This document shows, piece by piece, positions 1 to 13,900 of a DNA stretch of 64,000 nt. The stretch lies in the NCBI GenBank assembly GCA_005281725.1, contig SSBO01000004.1, positions 124,001 to 188,000 of the forward strand. Reading direction: 5' to 3'. Below the pieces are notes generated by a model. It searched no databases and had not been told where the DNA came from. It worked only from the letters and a program-made list of their open reading frames with translations. Every line of letters begins with the position of its first letter. The first letter of the stretch is position 1. Made by a program: the position numbers and the translations under genes. Source of the DNA: Wuchereria bancrofti. Taxonomy: Eukaryota; Nematoda; Chromadorea; Rhabditida; Onchocercidae.

Positions 1-926
1 TCATGCTGAGCAGCTTCGATTGCTGTGATGTACTCCGTTATTTGCTTGTTGCAGTAATCGAAGTCCTTCTTGGCCTTCCGGACCTGTTCACGCAATCGCG
101 ATACGTCCTTCTCGGAATCTAAAAACATCGAAAAACGACAGGTAAGGTTCAGGATTTAAGTAATTAATTGATTATTTAGTCAACTCGAGATTTGTTTCAG
201 CAATGGACGAACGAATTATCAAATTTACACACTTCGCAACGCACTGTGCAGTTTCTGCTTCACTTTTACAAACTTCTTCGCTTCCTGCTCGTTAACAAGA
301 TATTGTCGCCAATTTTCAGCCTAAACTAACAGCAAATAAATTTCCAAAAACCAAAGGACAAAAACATACAATCACTGCGAAAAGAAAAGTTCAAATTTAC
401 TCAAAATCATTTGCGATTTTTTTTTTGATCGCTGTCGATAATTATCCATGCAAAGAGAGGTGAAAGTCTACAAACACGCTGCTCTCGTAATGACGCAGTA
501 GTGAATTAATAAAAAAGAATAAAATGTAACTATGACAGTTACATGTCTATTAATTAAAACGAATAACAAAACACATTTCGACATTAAATACTTGTAAAAT
601 GCTATCATTTTGTAGCATTTCAGTGCATAATTTTTATACTAATCTTAAAAGGTAACTATAAAGATATGACACGTGTAGCTAACAACTGCAAATGAATAGT
701 TTGTGCAATGAGAAATATCACGCTTAAATAATAGATGATTCATTTGAGTATAAAACTAGCGTATATCTATACGCTACTTTAAACAAATTTCTACAGTTTA
801 CGCAAATTTAAACAATAAATTTTGATATACGTTAAAATGTACCTCATCGTTCTCACTTTTAATATCCGTTTCGAATTGTATGATACAATTCAACAGCTCC
901 ATTAATTCATTTACTTCACTAGTCAT
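1..926 (-). CDS. 5' part of an unrecognised coiled-coil protein gene (partial)
   Basis: Three exons join in phase on the minus strand: 926-843 (start codon at 926-924, followed by GT), 320-233 (after TTTAG) and 118-1 (after TTTTTAG), continuing past the left edge. The first exon supplies 28 codons beginning MTSEVNELMELLNC. The second adds a charged helix (ENWRQYLVNEQEAKKF), and the third is a heptad-like helix (SEKDVSRLREQVRKAKKD). The ~96 residues visible are almost wholly predicted coiled coil, with no catalytic motif. Phase is consistent at both junctions (84 bp, then 88 bp leaving one base that completes an Asn codon), which supports a real gene. I do not recognise the family; small centrosomal or kinetochore coiled-coil proteins look like this, but that is only a possibility. 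It is divergently oriented to nurf-1. Confidence 0.6.
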
Positions 927-2602
927 AGTGTAATTCCTTCAAAGTATATCATAACATAAAATATATTCTTATCCATTTCACACTTAATTCCTCACAAAGT
1001 AATTAACATTAAATAGTAATGAAAATTATCTTTAATTAATTCATTCAATCCTAAAAAAAAGTTTGACTTTATTATAATCATCATTTCTCCGATAATCCTT
1101 TCAAATGAAATGATTTTGCATAACTAATTTTGTATAACTAATTGTCCACTTGCTACCGTCTTGAGAGTAGTTAAAAGTTAAAATTAGCGTTGAAGACAAA
1201 ATTAATAGCAACAATTTATTCTAAAGCATTTAGCAAAAACAAAAAAAGAAAAAAACAATTTTATATTTAAAATTACAGCGCCATAATTTACATTTCTTCT
1301 AATGATCTTACAACGAAAAAGTATCGTAATCCCACCGGAAAATTGTTTATTCAAAGCTAAAATGATTTGTTGAGAAATGGAATATGTATTTTTCTAAAAT
1401 TTACAATAATTTGATTAGACACTTCCCGATTGAAATAATTTTAGTATAAAATTTAGAACATAATTATATGACACTCTCTTTCTCTCTCCCTCTCTACACA
1501 TTGTGTGTAAGACATACATACACCTATTGATTAGTTTCAATGCTTTGTGCGATTGATTTCATTTCGAAATGTGCACAGTAGTAGTGGTAGGGCTATATTG
1601 GCAGGGAATATTTCAGTGGTATGTATGTATGTGTGTATGCGTATGTATGCATGTGTGTGTATGTGTGTAGTGTGTGTATGTATCTATGTGCATATGCATG
1701 TGTGTATGTATATATCTATTATGTATGTATGTGTGTGTATGTAGTGCGTATATACGTATGTGTATATGTATGTATGTCCGTAGGTCTACATGTATGTGTG
1801 TGTATGTGTTGGGTATGGAATGATAGAGACATACATAGATATTTGCTCAAATTGATCATCTCATTTCATCCTTTGTAATTTGTGCAAAAAGAAAAAAGAT
1901 AAAAAAACAAAAACTTTCTGATCTTTTCTTCATTGTGAGATTTTTCAGGATAATTTATCTGTAAATATAATAATTATTCAATTAAATATATATATGCACG
2001 TTAAGAAAACAAGAATTTTCACTTCTGTTCATTTAATTTGGATATGTTCTTTTATTTCTTTGTTGCATGTTTATCATAAATTTATAAAAAGAATACGTAT
2101 ATATGTATATGTAATCATTGAACTGTATTCTACTTATGATTATGCTTTTATAACAAAGTTATATCATTTTATCATTATCATGTAACGATCAAATATTGTG
2201 CTATATAATTTCATGGTCCCTTTTTTTTCTTTCAGAAAATTTTCCATTAATAAAAAAGAAGATAGAAATTAGAAGAAATTTATGAGATTCATAAATAATT
2301 TGGAAAAAAAAAACAAATCTCTCCCCTCTTCAGTTGTGTTCATAATAGATTGGTTTAATAAGTGTGGGAAGTAAATTGTTGCATAAAGGATACGTGAAGT
2401 TATGGTATACGTGGCGATACGATGATGCATTGATGTGAGACCATGTGTTGTTGTTTGTGCGCGAATCGCATGTTTTTTATTTCAAGTATTTGTGATAAAA
2501 TTTTAATCCGTGTTGTTTTAGCATTTTATAGAGATATACAGACATTAACTGTACAACAATTTTGGAAGGAATTTTAACGCAATATTTTCGAATTCGACAG
2601 AA
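927..2602. other. Divergent intergenic spacer between coiled-coil gene and nurf-1
   Basis: No supportable coding exon here. Both neighbouring genes start at its edges and point away from each other, so promoters of both probably lie here (inference). It contains a CT-rich tract near 1479-1498 and the TATG/TG microsatellite at 1617-1830. A 3' splice-like CGACAG ends at 2600, two bases before the nurf-1 ATG, and could be a trans-splice acceptor. Confidence 0.6.
1617..1830. repeat. (TATG/TG)n imperfect microsatellite
   Basis: About 210 bp of alternating TATG, TG and TATA units. Open frames across it (for example 1547-1878) are Cys/Val/Tyr/Met-rich products of the repeat and not genes. Alternating purine-pyrimidine tracts like this are typical replication-slippage products. 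Confidence 0.9.
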
Positions 2603-4964
2603 ATGCCTCGTGGTAGACCTCGAGGTCGTGGTCGAAGTTCAGCCGGAAAAACAGCAGCTAAATCATCACCAATATGCTATGGTCGTAATCGAGGACGTGC
2701 AAAACTCACTGGTATTTCGATGAAATCAAAATCAACAAAAACTTCAAAATCCAGAGAGTAATTTAATTCTGTGTAGTTCGAGTAAATGCAAAATCTTTTC
2801 ACCTATATCGGATGGTGTTAGTTGCTTATTTCAATCCAATAGCTATATGGCTGCAATACTACCAGAAGCTTTTTGGGGCGATTATTTCTTCCTTTTTCCA
2901 TTACCATTTGTCTGTTAAAAGTAATTGAAATAGTTTCATTACTTTACGGATCGTTATGGCTCATTTTCATACTTTTTCTCGTCATCATTTCTCGAAATTT
3001 TCATTCAAATTGAATGGCCGAATTCGAGGTAAAATTTTTTTTGATTAAAAAATTTCAAATATTTAAATTTTAAAAGTGAAGATGCATATCTGTTTGTATC
3101 CCGAGTGTGAATATCACTTACTTTATCAATCAATGGGTGGTTTTTTAAAAAGCGTCTTTTTGGACGCCTACAGTATCTTCAGTGAGAGTTTGTCCAATCC
3201 GTATACCAACGAATAAATTGGATGATGTGGCTTCATAGAAAGATTATTTTTGGTTATCTACAGTATATTAAATATAACTCAGTGATTATTCGTCGATTAT
3301 ATTCAGATAAAGCTGAGAACTCGATTCATTATATTTCAGAAATCGACAAGCTTGGGATGAAAGTGATGAAGAATATGATAGGCCTGACTACTATACCGAC
3401 TCATCGGATGGTTTCGATAGTGATACTTCCACTGCCCGAAGAAGTTAGTAAGAAGTTCACATTCATTTGAAAAATGCAAAAGACAGAAACACCAACCTTG
3501 TAAAAGACTTGTTGGTCGTCTTAACTAGTTCAGCTTTGTAATAATTTGTTCAGATTCACCTGAATATTCATTCTTTGAAATTTATTTTGTAAACAACAAA
3601 TTATTTGTAGATTCAGCAGTAATGGATTTCGAAGACGAAGCTGAGGATGAGGAGGTAGAGGAGACATCTTCCGTGGCGAGTCGGGTTCCAACACCTGGTG
3701 CATCGCTGTATGAGACGGATGAATCTGTCGGTAGGTTTTCCTGCAAATTAGCAGATCCATGCTTCTCTCTCAATTTTCATTTCGTTAATATTTGTTGTTC
3801 CATAAAATAAATTTACAGAATGCCCGTGGCTTGAAATTCCGGCAGAACAATTACCAATATTGAAATTACCAAAAGGGAGCAAAGATTTATTGATCGATGA
3901 GAAATATTTGTTTGATGCTCTTGAGGTACTGAATCATTAAGAAAATAAGCTGTTAAATTATAAAGGTTGGAATAGCGTTGGTATAATTTATAATTCATTT
4001 TCACTGATTGAACGCTATTTTTATAAGCCATTGAGTAATCCTGCGCCGTGCTCAGATCAGATCAGAAATCATTGAGGCACGCTTTTCACAATGGCAGATG
4101 ATGTGTTGGTCTTAATAATGCTAAAAATTCGCATGTTTTCTCACCATCTTAAGAAAACCTTGCAGGTTTATGAAACGTGTCGGTGGTACTATCAAGCAAT
4201 TCGACTTTCTCCATTTCTTTTCGAAGATTTTTGCGCTGCTCTAAGTACTGAGGGTCAAACAAATCTCTTGGCTGAAATACATATCGCACTGTTGAAGTTG
4301 TCACTAAAGGACGATGATGATGAGCAAATCATCTTATCAGTTCAGGACACAAACAATAGTTTTAACATCATGCTTCAGCTGCTTGAACCAATGACATATG
4401 CCGAGGTAACGCAGGAAAAAAATATAAGAAGGGCATCTCCGCAGTAAACTGAGAACTAGAGAATACTCTAGGATGAGGAAAAAGAAGGGGTTGGAAAAGC
4501 TGAAAGAAGAAATTTCTTATCTAAAATACATATTGTACTGTTAGAAAGAGTTTTTTTATTTATGTCTATTTTTTTATTTTTATTAATAAATTTCAAGGAT
4601 TGGATTCAAAAAACTGTATCGTAGTTCTTTGCTTCAGGTACTTCGCCAATATTTAGAAAGCGATCCGCAGCGTTTTCCTGCTGACGTTCTTGAAGCAGCA
4701 AGTGGAAATTATCCGTTTGTTGGTGTGAAACAACGACTTATAGTTCTTTCATGGCTTTGCGATCGTTTCTTTCAAACTAATGAATACCGAAATATTGTTA
4801 GAAATGAGGGAAAGCTAACAGTAGATGAACATTGTCGTGAATGTGGAAAACCAGGCGATGTCTTGCTATGTGACGGTTGCGAAGCGTGCTATCATCTGTC
4901 ATGCACAAATCTGGCCGATGTACCAGATGGAAAGTGGTTGTGTCAAGTGTGTGAATTACATAAG
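2603..4964 (+). other. nurf-1: nurf-1 exons 1-6: AT-hook-like N-terminus, acidic region, DDT domain, first PHD finger
   Basis: Exons: 2603-2757, 3340-3443, 3611-3730, 3819-3925, 4166-4405, 4638-4964. Exon 1 gives the basic Arg/Gly start. Exons 2-3 are acidic (DESDEEYDRPDYYTDSSDG, then DFEDEAEDEEVEE). Exons 4-6 hold the DDT domain (ILKLPKGSKDLLIDEKYLFD, then the LFEDFCAAL helix), the region that in NURF301/BPTF contacts the ISWI partner. Exon 6 ends with a complete C4HC3 PHD finger: CREC, LLCDGCEACYH, C, and WLCQVC. For exon 2 the donor at 3444 is chosen over the stronger-looking one at 3449 because only it keeps frame with exon 3. Confidence 0.9.
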
Positions 4965-7900
4965 GTATCATTGGTTTCAGTTCTTTTAATTTATATGATA
5001 AAACAGGACGGCATATGGAACTGATGTAGCCATGGAGTCACATTTGTAGAAAAGACATGCAGTGTTCATTTACCAAATTATCCTTCAGTTTATTTTCACC
5101 ATACTCTTACCTTATCGAAATTGTCATTTTAGGTACGCGGTGTAACGGACTGTCAAGTCCCAGGTTACCGGTCGCCGCGTATGCCAATGCGTTTCAAACC
5201 ATTGGGTCGCGATCGTCATGGCCGTCTTTACTGGTTTATGGTGAGACGCATATTTGTGCAGGACGATATTGACGGTTCTGTGCATTACTACAGCACTCTT
5301 CCTCAGCTCTATTTTTTGCTGAATATGCTTTCTGTGAACGAATATGAAAAACATTTGGCAGCCGTTTTTATGGACCTTCTTCCTCTCATTGAAGAACATA
5401 TGCGGATGACAATGCAGTTAACTGGTGATTATGGACGAAGCGCAAGAGCTAGAAATAAAACTGATTTGTACTTGCATGCTGATAACGGTTAGTTTGAACT
5501 AAAATTATTTAAAAAAAGTAAATAAATAAAGTTACCAAACGCTAGTGTTTGTGGGGACTAAGTTCATGGGCAGAAAATCTAATTGTCACGGTTGAGTGTT
5601 TTTGGAAGACTCACAAAGATTCCAGTTACAAGTGATCTTTTTTCAGTTATTAGAATGGGTGATATTTTGGCAAAGCCGTTGTTTAGTCAATTACGAGAAA
5701 GTGATGATGAAAGAGTAGTGGTTGCAATTGGTTGCACGAAGCATGTTGAAGTGAGCAAGTATCTGCTACTGTGCAAAGTAGAAGAATTGTTGGGATTTAC
5801 GGGAAACTGTTTAAAGGATACATTCTGGACAGCTGGCATGCAAAGTAAGTGTATATTGTTCTACTCTGATTTTCAGTTGCGAAATGAAAACCAATAACCA
5901 TGAGAAAAGCATTAACCATAAAAATCTATGTTATTTCCAGCTCACGAAGTGATTACAAAAAAAGAAGTAATCGAAACGAGTTTCCATACAACTACAGTTA
6001 ACGGCGACATTGACAAAGTCCATTCTGCGGAGCTTGGATTTAGGCTTGGAGAAGGCGATACCTTATCTCGTTACGTCAATCAATATAGCATGAATGAATA
6101 TGCCAAAAATCCGATTCAAAGGGCTAAAGAAAGAGACAAAAAAAAGTACATGTCAGGAAGATTTTCGCTCATGGATGAAGGAGAGTTCGAGGTGATTTGA
6201 ATTTAAATACTGCGATGTCAATATTTCTACTATAACGAATAAAATAACAAATTACTTAGGTAAAGAAATGTGCTTCAAAAGAATCATGAAATTTCAGTGG
6301 ACGGTAGCAAAGGGACGTACTCTTGCTGGAACACCCATTCAGATTGGGAAGATAATACAAAATTCCATGGAAAGTTTTGCTCAAAAAATACCATCAGTTT
6401 TAATGCATCGACTATGGAAACGTGATGGCTTGGATTATTTTAAAAAGGTAATTTGTTAGAAAAAGTAATTTCTGTTTTTTTTTGAATCCTCGAGTCATAT
6501 TTTTATAAATTATTTTTTCTCTTATTTATTCCAGCAGTTTGCGAAAAGACAACAGACGTTACATCGGGTATTTAAAAGTTGGAAGTTGCGAAATAAAATT
6601 AAGATGATTGGATTTAAATTAATTATAACAAATGTGCAACTATATGGCAATACCTAGGTGTCATTGTTTGTTCGGTTTTTGTGAGGAGTTTGGGACATAT
6701 TTATTATGTTTCCATGTAAATTTCTTCTACAAATTATCATTTCTTATAGGGACTTAGTGCTCCACCAACAGTTGAATTGTTGAAAGATTTATTGTTGCGC
6801 TTTGAATGTGCGATTCGGCGGCCAGTTCTTCATAACGTATGGTGGAGCACTCTAGGACACACTCGTCTGATACGTATAACAGTGGAGGATCGTGAACGCC
6901 GTCAGCGTTATGAGACAAAGAAAAAGAAGCAGGAAAGGGTAACGGTTTTTAGTGCATTATAATATGACCAATGATATTCTGTATTAAAGGATGTTATATT
7001 TTCCGAGCATTTCTTAGCTTAGCTTTTTTTACACCAAATAATGTTTTAAAGCATAAGTCATTTTTAAAGAAAAGGGATCTCCACTAATCGTTTATATCAT
7101 TTTGTAAAATGCCCTGTTAGCTTGTGGAAATTTTTGAGGATAACAAATGAAAAGGACAGTGACATTAAAGTCGATCAGCTTAAAAAAGATGTGGAAATTT
7201 TTATGCAGGAGCTTTGGGCAGCAGAACCAGATGATGACGAAGTAATTTGGGTGAAACACCATAAAGTTGGTTCAATCCTTAGGAGAACTTTATGGCGACA
7301 GAACGATGAAGGTTACCGAGTGAATGGTCGTGGTACTCTTGGTGGTTGGTTGTGGAAATCTAATACATTTCATCGAGCATTCATTCCACGAGCTGAAAAA
7401 CCGAATATTGGCAAAAGTTTAGAAGTACTTCGCTTTTTCTAATGTTTTAGTGGATTTGCTAACTTATTAATGAAACTTTTTATTTAACTGCTGATGTTAT
7501 CAGTTGTTAACAAAAACCAATAAATTCGACAAAGACAATACTTTTTAAGGAACCATGTTAGGCAATGCTTTACTTCTAACGGAATCTGTACTAAGGATAA
7601 CGGTATTGTTTGTTCTTTTTAATTTTGTTACAAAATGAACGAATTTTTTGAGTTGAAACAATTTATCTCTATATTGAAATTATTTCCGTTTTTCGATTTT
7701 TGATAAATGTTTCATTTGTCTGAAATGTTGCAGCCCACTTCACTGGCAAATAGGAAGGCAATTCATCTGGAAAAAATTGTTAAGTGTCTAAACGAGTGGA
7801 GAACTGCAGAATTGGAAGGAGAAGAGAGGTAAATTTGTTTCAGGTTAACTAGATCTTTTTGTGCATGTCATATGAATTCTTGAAATCATAAATGTAATCA

Positions 7901-10900
7901 AGCTGCAGAGATGACGACCAACGTAATGAAATATTAGACCATGAATTTTTAAGTGCTCTTGCATACATGAAATAAGGCTATTTTCAGGAAGTGGCAAAAG
8001 GAACTTTTGAAGAAGTGCTATTCTCCCACGTGTAGGATGGGTATAATGCCGTTACCGATTACCTCAGAAAATGATAGTGTTCAAGGTTGTTATAGTCTTA
8101 CGTGTCGTCAAGCTGTATCGCAGTCCAGTACGTTCTGCTTTGTTATTATTATAAAAAATTTAAACCTTTTGTAAAATTTTGATATATATTTTTTTTTTAT
8201 CTAAGAGAAAAATTAGGAAGGATTTCCTTCTGTACGACTAAAATATTAACTTTTTCACTATACACAATTAATTTTAGTGGGAAGAACCACGAGTAGTGTT
8301 GTGCATGCACGACCTCCATCTTCGCCACCGTCAAAATCTCAGCAAGAAAATGGGAAAGATGTAAAAGCGCTGGAAATGAATAAACCATTTCCGCTTCCGC
8401 TTCCATTTGATTATCGAGTCAGACGTACTGGTGAACAAAGTTTATTAATCTTACCACAGAAGTTAGTTTCTTTTGTTGAAAAATATCTATTTGAATGTTT
8501 TAGAGATCTATACATATAATCATTTATAGTAAGCTTTTTTGGGTGATAATTCTATGGATAATATTTTCAAGAAACATGGGATCAAATTTAATGCGTCCAG
8601 TTGGGTGTAAGCAGTTGCAGTGTGGTTTTATAGCATTATATCTCCATTTTCTTGAACTACTTACGCCGTAATTCTCCAGCATTATATTGATTTGAATAGA
8701 TCGAACTTAATTTTCACATTAGACTTTTTAAAAGCTTACAGATAAGTTTTTCAGAGCCTTAAAACGTTTGGCTCGCCAGGGTGGAGTGAATTTGAATTAT
8801 TTCGCTCCTGGTTTCCATCGTTTGGCTAAAAGTAACAATCAAGTGTGGAACTACCCTTGTCAACGTCCACTCTTTGATAACTGCTGGAGGTTTGCTAATT
8901 TTGTTATGGAGAGTGAAATAATCTTTCATATTTGGAATTATCGTAAATTTTGAACTGGAAAGCTCTCTTTGTAATTTAGTTAATCGTATCAACCGAAAAT
9001 TGAATTTTAAGATGTACCGCCTCTTATGTTTCCGTGCATTTTAACATTTTAATATGTTCGTTGTGTTTGCATATGCGGGGACGTTTCACTGTTTGGCTGT
9101 TAAGAAAGTACAATCCGTAGGCATATAGGAGATGTGTATTCTTAATAATATATTTGTTAAAAAATTAAAATTTTGATCTGCACGGAGGAAATTATTCTTT
9201 TGTTATATACGAATTGAATTGAATCTATATGATCATTTCATAATTGCAGATACTTAGTATTACGTGCTCAGTCATACCACTCGATTGCTTTGCATCTTCG
9301 AGTACTGTATGCATGCATTCGATGGGCTGATATGCATCGCGAACCAGATGAAGTTTCTTTTTATTTTTAAATCAAGGTAGGAAAGCTGTACGTTATGCCT
9401 TTGAACTTTCTACAGTAGGAGGAAATAAGTACTGCCAGTGTTAGATATCTTTATTCTTTATTAAAGCGATTTAGTTACTTGTGTTTTCAGAATATTTATT
9501 ATTTGGGATAGCTGCTGTTACTATAGAATACTGGTTGATTCTTTCTCGAAATACTTTGCTTAAACAATCTCTTTTATAGGATTTTCGAGTTACAGTCCAT
9601 CTTGCGGATCATGATGAAGTAAGAACAGTGATTGGTCATAAGGAATATCCACCAGATGGCATATATGAGCAGTATAAACTTAGTGTAGAGCTAATTCCGC
9701 TGGATGACAATGTTGAGCTGGATGATGCTAATGAAGGCTTAGGAAGTGCTGCATATCATCCATCAAAATCGCTAGAGAAAAGTAAGTTTATTTTCTGGAC
9801 TTTTCTTCACTGTTTACTTCACAGTTATTGATTTATGTCTTAGGAAAATGCTCCATTGTAAGGGGAGTAGGATAATGCTAATGGTTTGACGCATAGCATA
9901 GCAGTAATGGAGATTACGGTAGCTTGACTTTTGTGAATTCATTTATAAACATTCATTGTCTTTTGACTACTGTATGTTTTGATGGGCTTCAGTGGCATAA
10001 TAATAGTAATCATGGTTTATTTAAGCTTTGCGTAAGAGGAAAGCAACAAAAGGGAGATCGGAAAACGGGGCAGTAAGGAAAGATCATGTGAAAGTGGTTG
10101 AGCGATGGATCGACGGTGTTGAATTGAAACCTTGGGAAATAGCTAATTATTGGAAGAGTATTGAAAATCGAGCGAGACGTGGTTTGACTGCACCATCGGT
10201 TGTCACAGGTTCTCAAATGCAGCTTTTTCGAAGCATTCTATGTAGTCCTTTGTAGTCACATTCTTATCGTGCAATAGAATATTTGAGACTTTTATCTTAA
10301 CACTTGTACTAATTATCAACATTTATATTTTTTCGATTTCGTGGAAGAAAAGTAATGCAAAAAGCATAGTGGTTTTAAGAAATTAAACGAAATAGCTATT
10401 TGCTACAGATTATACTTTTAATTGTTTTCAGTGGGCAATAGACTTCCTGCGCCAGTTGTTAAGCACTATGAATCGCCGACAATTCATTCTAACCGCATAT
10501 CCGCTGAACGACGTCGCCCGCAACCGAAACGCATGCCAGATTACGATTATGATATAAAAGACGATGAGGGCGAAGATGATGATGATGATGAATATATTGA
10601 CGTCGAAACGTTACCAAGTATTGTTGAAACGAAATCGACTTCAAGTTTAGAACCAAGACCAAAAGTTTCTCGTTTATCAGAACAGAGATCGGAAAGACAC
10701 TTGACTGGAAGGTGATTATAAAATTATTGAACACTGCTTAACGGAATTCTCTTTCAGTTTTCAAATGATCGTCCTTCAATAAAATCTTGCACCTAAAAGA
10801 ATGGAAATGTTAAGTGTCAAATTTATATAGGGGTTTTGGTATATCGAGCTTCCTTAGATTTAATTATCAATGCATTTTTAGTCCATATAAAGCACAGTGG

Positions 10901-13900
10901 CAAAATCCGAATATACATCGTCAATATGAGCAAGTGGCCAGGCGACCAGGTGAATTATTAGGAGGAGGGAAGTATACTATGTTCCAGGTTAGCTTTTCTT
11001 TTAGTTTTTATTTTAGCTTCACTAGAGCGAGTCATATTCCCCAGAAGGGTAACTACAGTAGTCAAGAAGTATTTGGTTTTGAAAACGGGCTGAAAGTGTT
11101 ATACATAGTGCTAATTTATTTTATATTGCACATTGTTTATTAATTAAATCCAAGTGTGTATTAGCGACTGTTAAAAGTCCAGGATACGTTTGGTCATATA
11201 ATACTTGAACTAAATTTAGAAACCGGATGGTACGTTTTGTCGAGTAATGGTATATCAGAATCATCCAACGCAGGGTACGAGGACAGCGAGTACACCAGGA
11301 TCTGTTCGTCCACCGCCAATGATAACTTCACAACCAAGAACTGGAACCTATCAACGTGAATCGCTGCGAATACCAGTCACTCGAAGAGTTGTATCAGTTC
11401 CAGGCTCGAGTCATGGATCTCCTGTGGTTGGTTTAAACAATAATTTTTTTTTATTTTTTGTTTTCTTTTGTTTTTTTCAAGATTATTTGTATTGATATCT
11501 TTTTTTTTCGAGATTATTTGTATTTTTTACCTGTAAACATGAATTCCTATGTGCATACAGAACTTCGTGAAGTAGTGGCTGTCTTCGTAATAGAACTTTA
11601 CAATTCTAAGATTTTGCAAGTTTTTTTTGTTTGAATTTCAGGCACCAGTGGGGAAAAGATTGCTGTTGATTCGCCGAAGTGATGGCACGACGCAGTATTT
11701 AAGGCCAGTTACTACTGGTACAGGTACACCCGCTGCGTATCGAACGGTTCGCACATCACAAGTACACATTCGTTTTTTTTAAGATACTTCATCGTTTTCT
11801 CCAAAGAAATACGTTTAAAGAACTTCTGCCTTTTTATCTTTAATCGTGCTGTTTCTCAACCCGCTAGTTCTGGTCGAGTTTATTCTCTTACTCATTTATC
11901 CCGGGATTTCATGGTGTCCAGGGTACTAAAAAGTTATAGAGAAATATGAAGATTGGAAAAACGAGGAAATTTTGGTGAATTATGCTGTCAAAGAGGAAGA
12001 GGAGAGTACGGTAAATTGGATGAATTGAATTTATGTATATAGTTTCACTAGTGTGAATATCATTTCAGGCTGGTGGTGCAACAATAAATGATATTCGAGG
12101 TTCTCCAACAAGTATGCGTTTTGATCTCCCTTAGGATAGCTTTCTTCTGAGTAGTACATTATATTTTATGCTTGTTCTCATTCTTTCAAATTCGCATTAA
12201 CAATATTTTCATCGTTTCCAAAATCCGTAAAATTCGTTTTATAGATTCTCCCTTTATTCGTCCGGTTGGTACTACTCGAACTGTTTTTACTGGTAATCAG
12301 TCAGTGGGAAGAGTTTTACGATTACCTGCGGTAAGTATTATCAACCAACTGATTTAGCAATGTGCAAATTGAATGTCAGTGTATGAGCTAAAAAGACAAA
12401 AGATTTGGACTTACAAATGTCATATGATTAGTAAAAAATAAGCATGACTGTCAAATGTATGCTATTAGGCAGATTGAATTGCTTTGAATTATCAAATAAG
12501 TATATGGCTGAGTATGCTGATAGAAGGAAACGAATTGGTAATTATTCTACAACTTTGTTCTCGATGATAATAAGCTTCTTGATTTCTTAGTAATAAATGA
12601 CTTTTCTAGCATTCCTTATTTATCCTGTAATAATTTACAGCGAACAGTATCAGTAGTAAATCAGCCATCTGCTACTGAAAATCAAGCTTCACCCACAGCG
12701 CGAATTGGCCGAATGCAACCGGTAAATTATAGTGATGTTGACTGATCGGTGATAGCTGCCTATAGTTGTGCATTCCAGCTGGATAGTTCATCTTTCAATA
12801 AAATATAATTGTTCTGATTTAGTCACTTCCTTGACGATGAACCGCTGCATTTTGTTTTTGTGAATCAAAAGATGTGAATCAAATCTGGAATTAAACTTTA
12901 ACGTTTTACAGAACGCAAAGCGAAGAGTGGATGGTGACGAGATGCTGAGTGATCATTCCACCGATCCTAGTACGGCACAAGTAGACGAGGAGTATCGTTT
13001 ACTGGCGGAAAAAGGTCTTCGCTCGTCTGGAAAGCCACTTGGAACAACTCCAGTTTCTGGGTAAATTGTTGTATTCCTTTATGCCACTCTCTGTTCAGGA
13101 ATTCTTCAAAATATGAAATTGTTGGGAGAAACAATTAGTCAGATTGCAATTAATTTAATAAGATCTTGGTTCCTCAATTTATTAAATTCGGATTTCGAAA
13201 GGTGTTTTTACTGTTATAAATGAACCTGTTGTTAGCAGTGCAAGACCAGCTGTAACAGTTCAGCCGCGGCAAGGTTTAACAGCAGTGGTTCATTCATCTC
13301 TCGATCAGCAAACATCATCAGGTCATATATTTGGTGACCATGACCCTATGGTAAGTAGAAACTCTGTTTAGCTTATTTCAGAAATGGAAGCCAGAAAGCT
13401 AAGTGACTGTAATTTTAGTGGGCTTGCAGTTCCGTGAATCATAGGTCTCCAATACATTTTTCCAGATTAATTTCATTCTAAGTGCTGAGTTTCAGATAAG
13501 TGGTGGTTACTACAATAATGATGACCTGCAGGCTTATACCGGGATTTGATAGCTTTACATTAGTGATATATTGATCTATCGATCTCTTATATTGCGCTTA
13601 GACGAGTGGTTAGAGATCAGAAATATGATTTCAGAGTTTCAAGAAATTTCGAAAGGAGGAAGTAATAAACCCAATAGATAGAAGCTGAAATTAAATTTCA
13701 AGTTGGTCATGAAAATATAATTGGGCAAAAATAACAAAGGGAATTGATAAAGATAATGTAATAGGATTACTTTGTTATTCCTCCCAATTTGGACCATTAG
13801 TTGTTGCTTCATACTTTCGTTGCATTTCAGATAATTTTTCATAAATTGCTATGATCGTGTGACTTTGTGTTTACGTCTTAATTTGTTGGATTTTATGGAA

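Noticed and set aside
1547..1878. Two Cys/Val/Tyr/Met-rich ORFs
   Set aside because: Produced by the TATG/TG microsatellite.
3444..3449. Stronger-looking donor GTAAGA at 3449 for nurf-1 exon 2
   Set aside because: It breaks the frame with exon 3. The donor GTTAGT at 3444 keeps it.
9353..9369. Termination of nurf-1 at the TAA just after exon 18
   Set aside because: A GT donor at 9353 and perfect phase into exon 19 continue the conserved protein. The stop lies in the intron.
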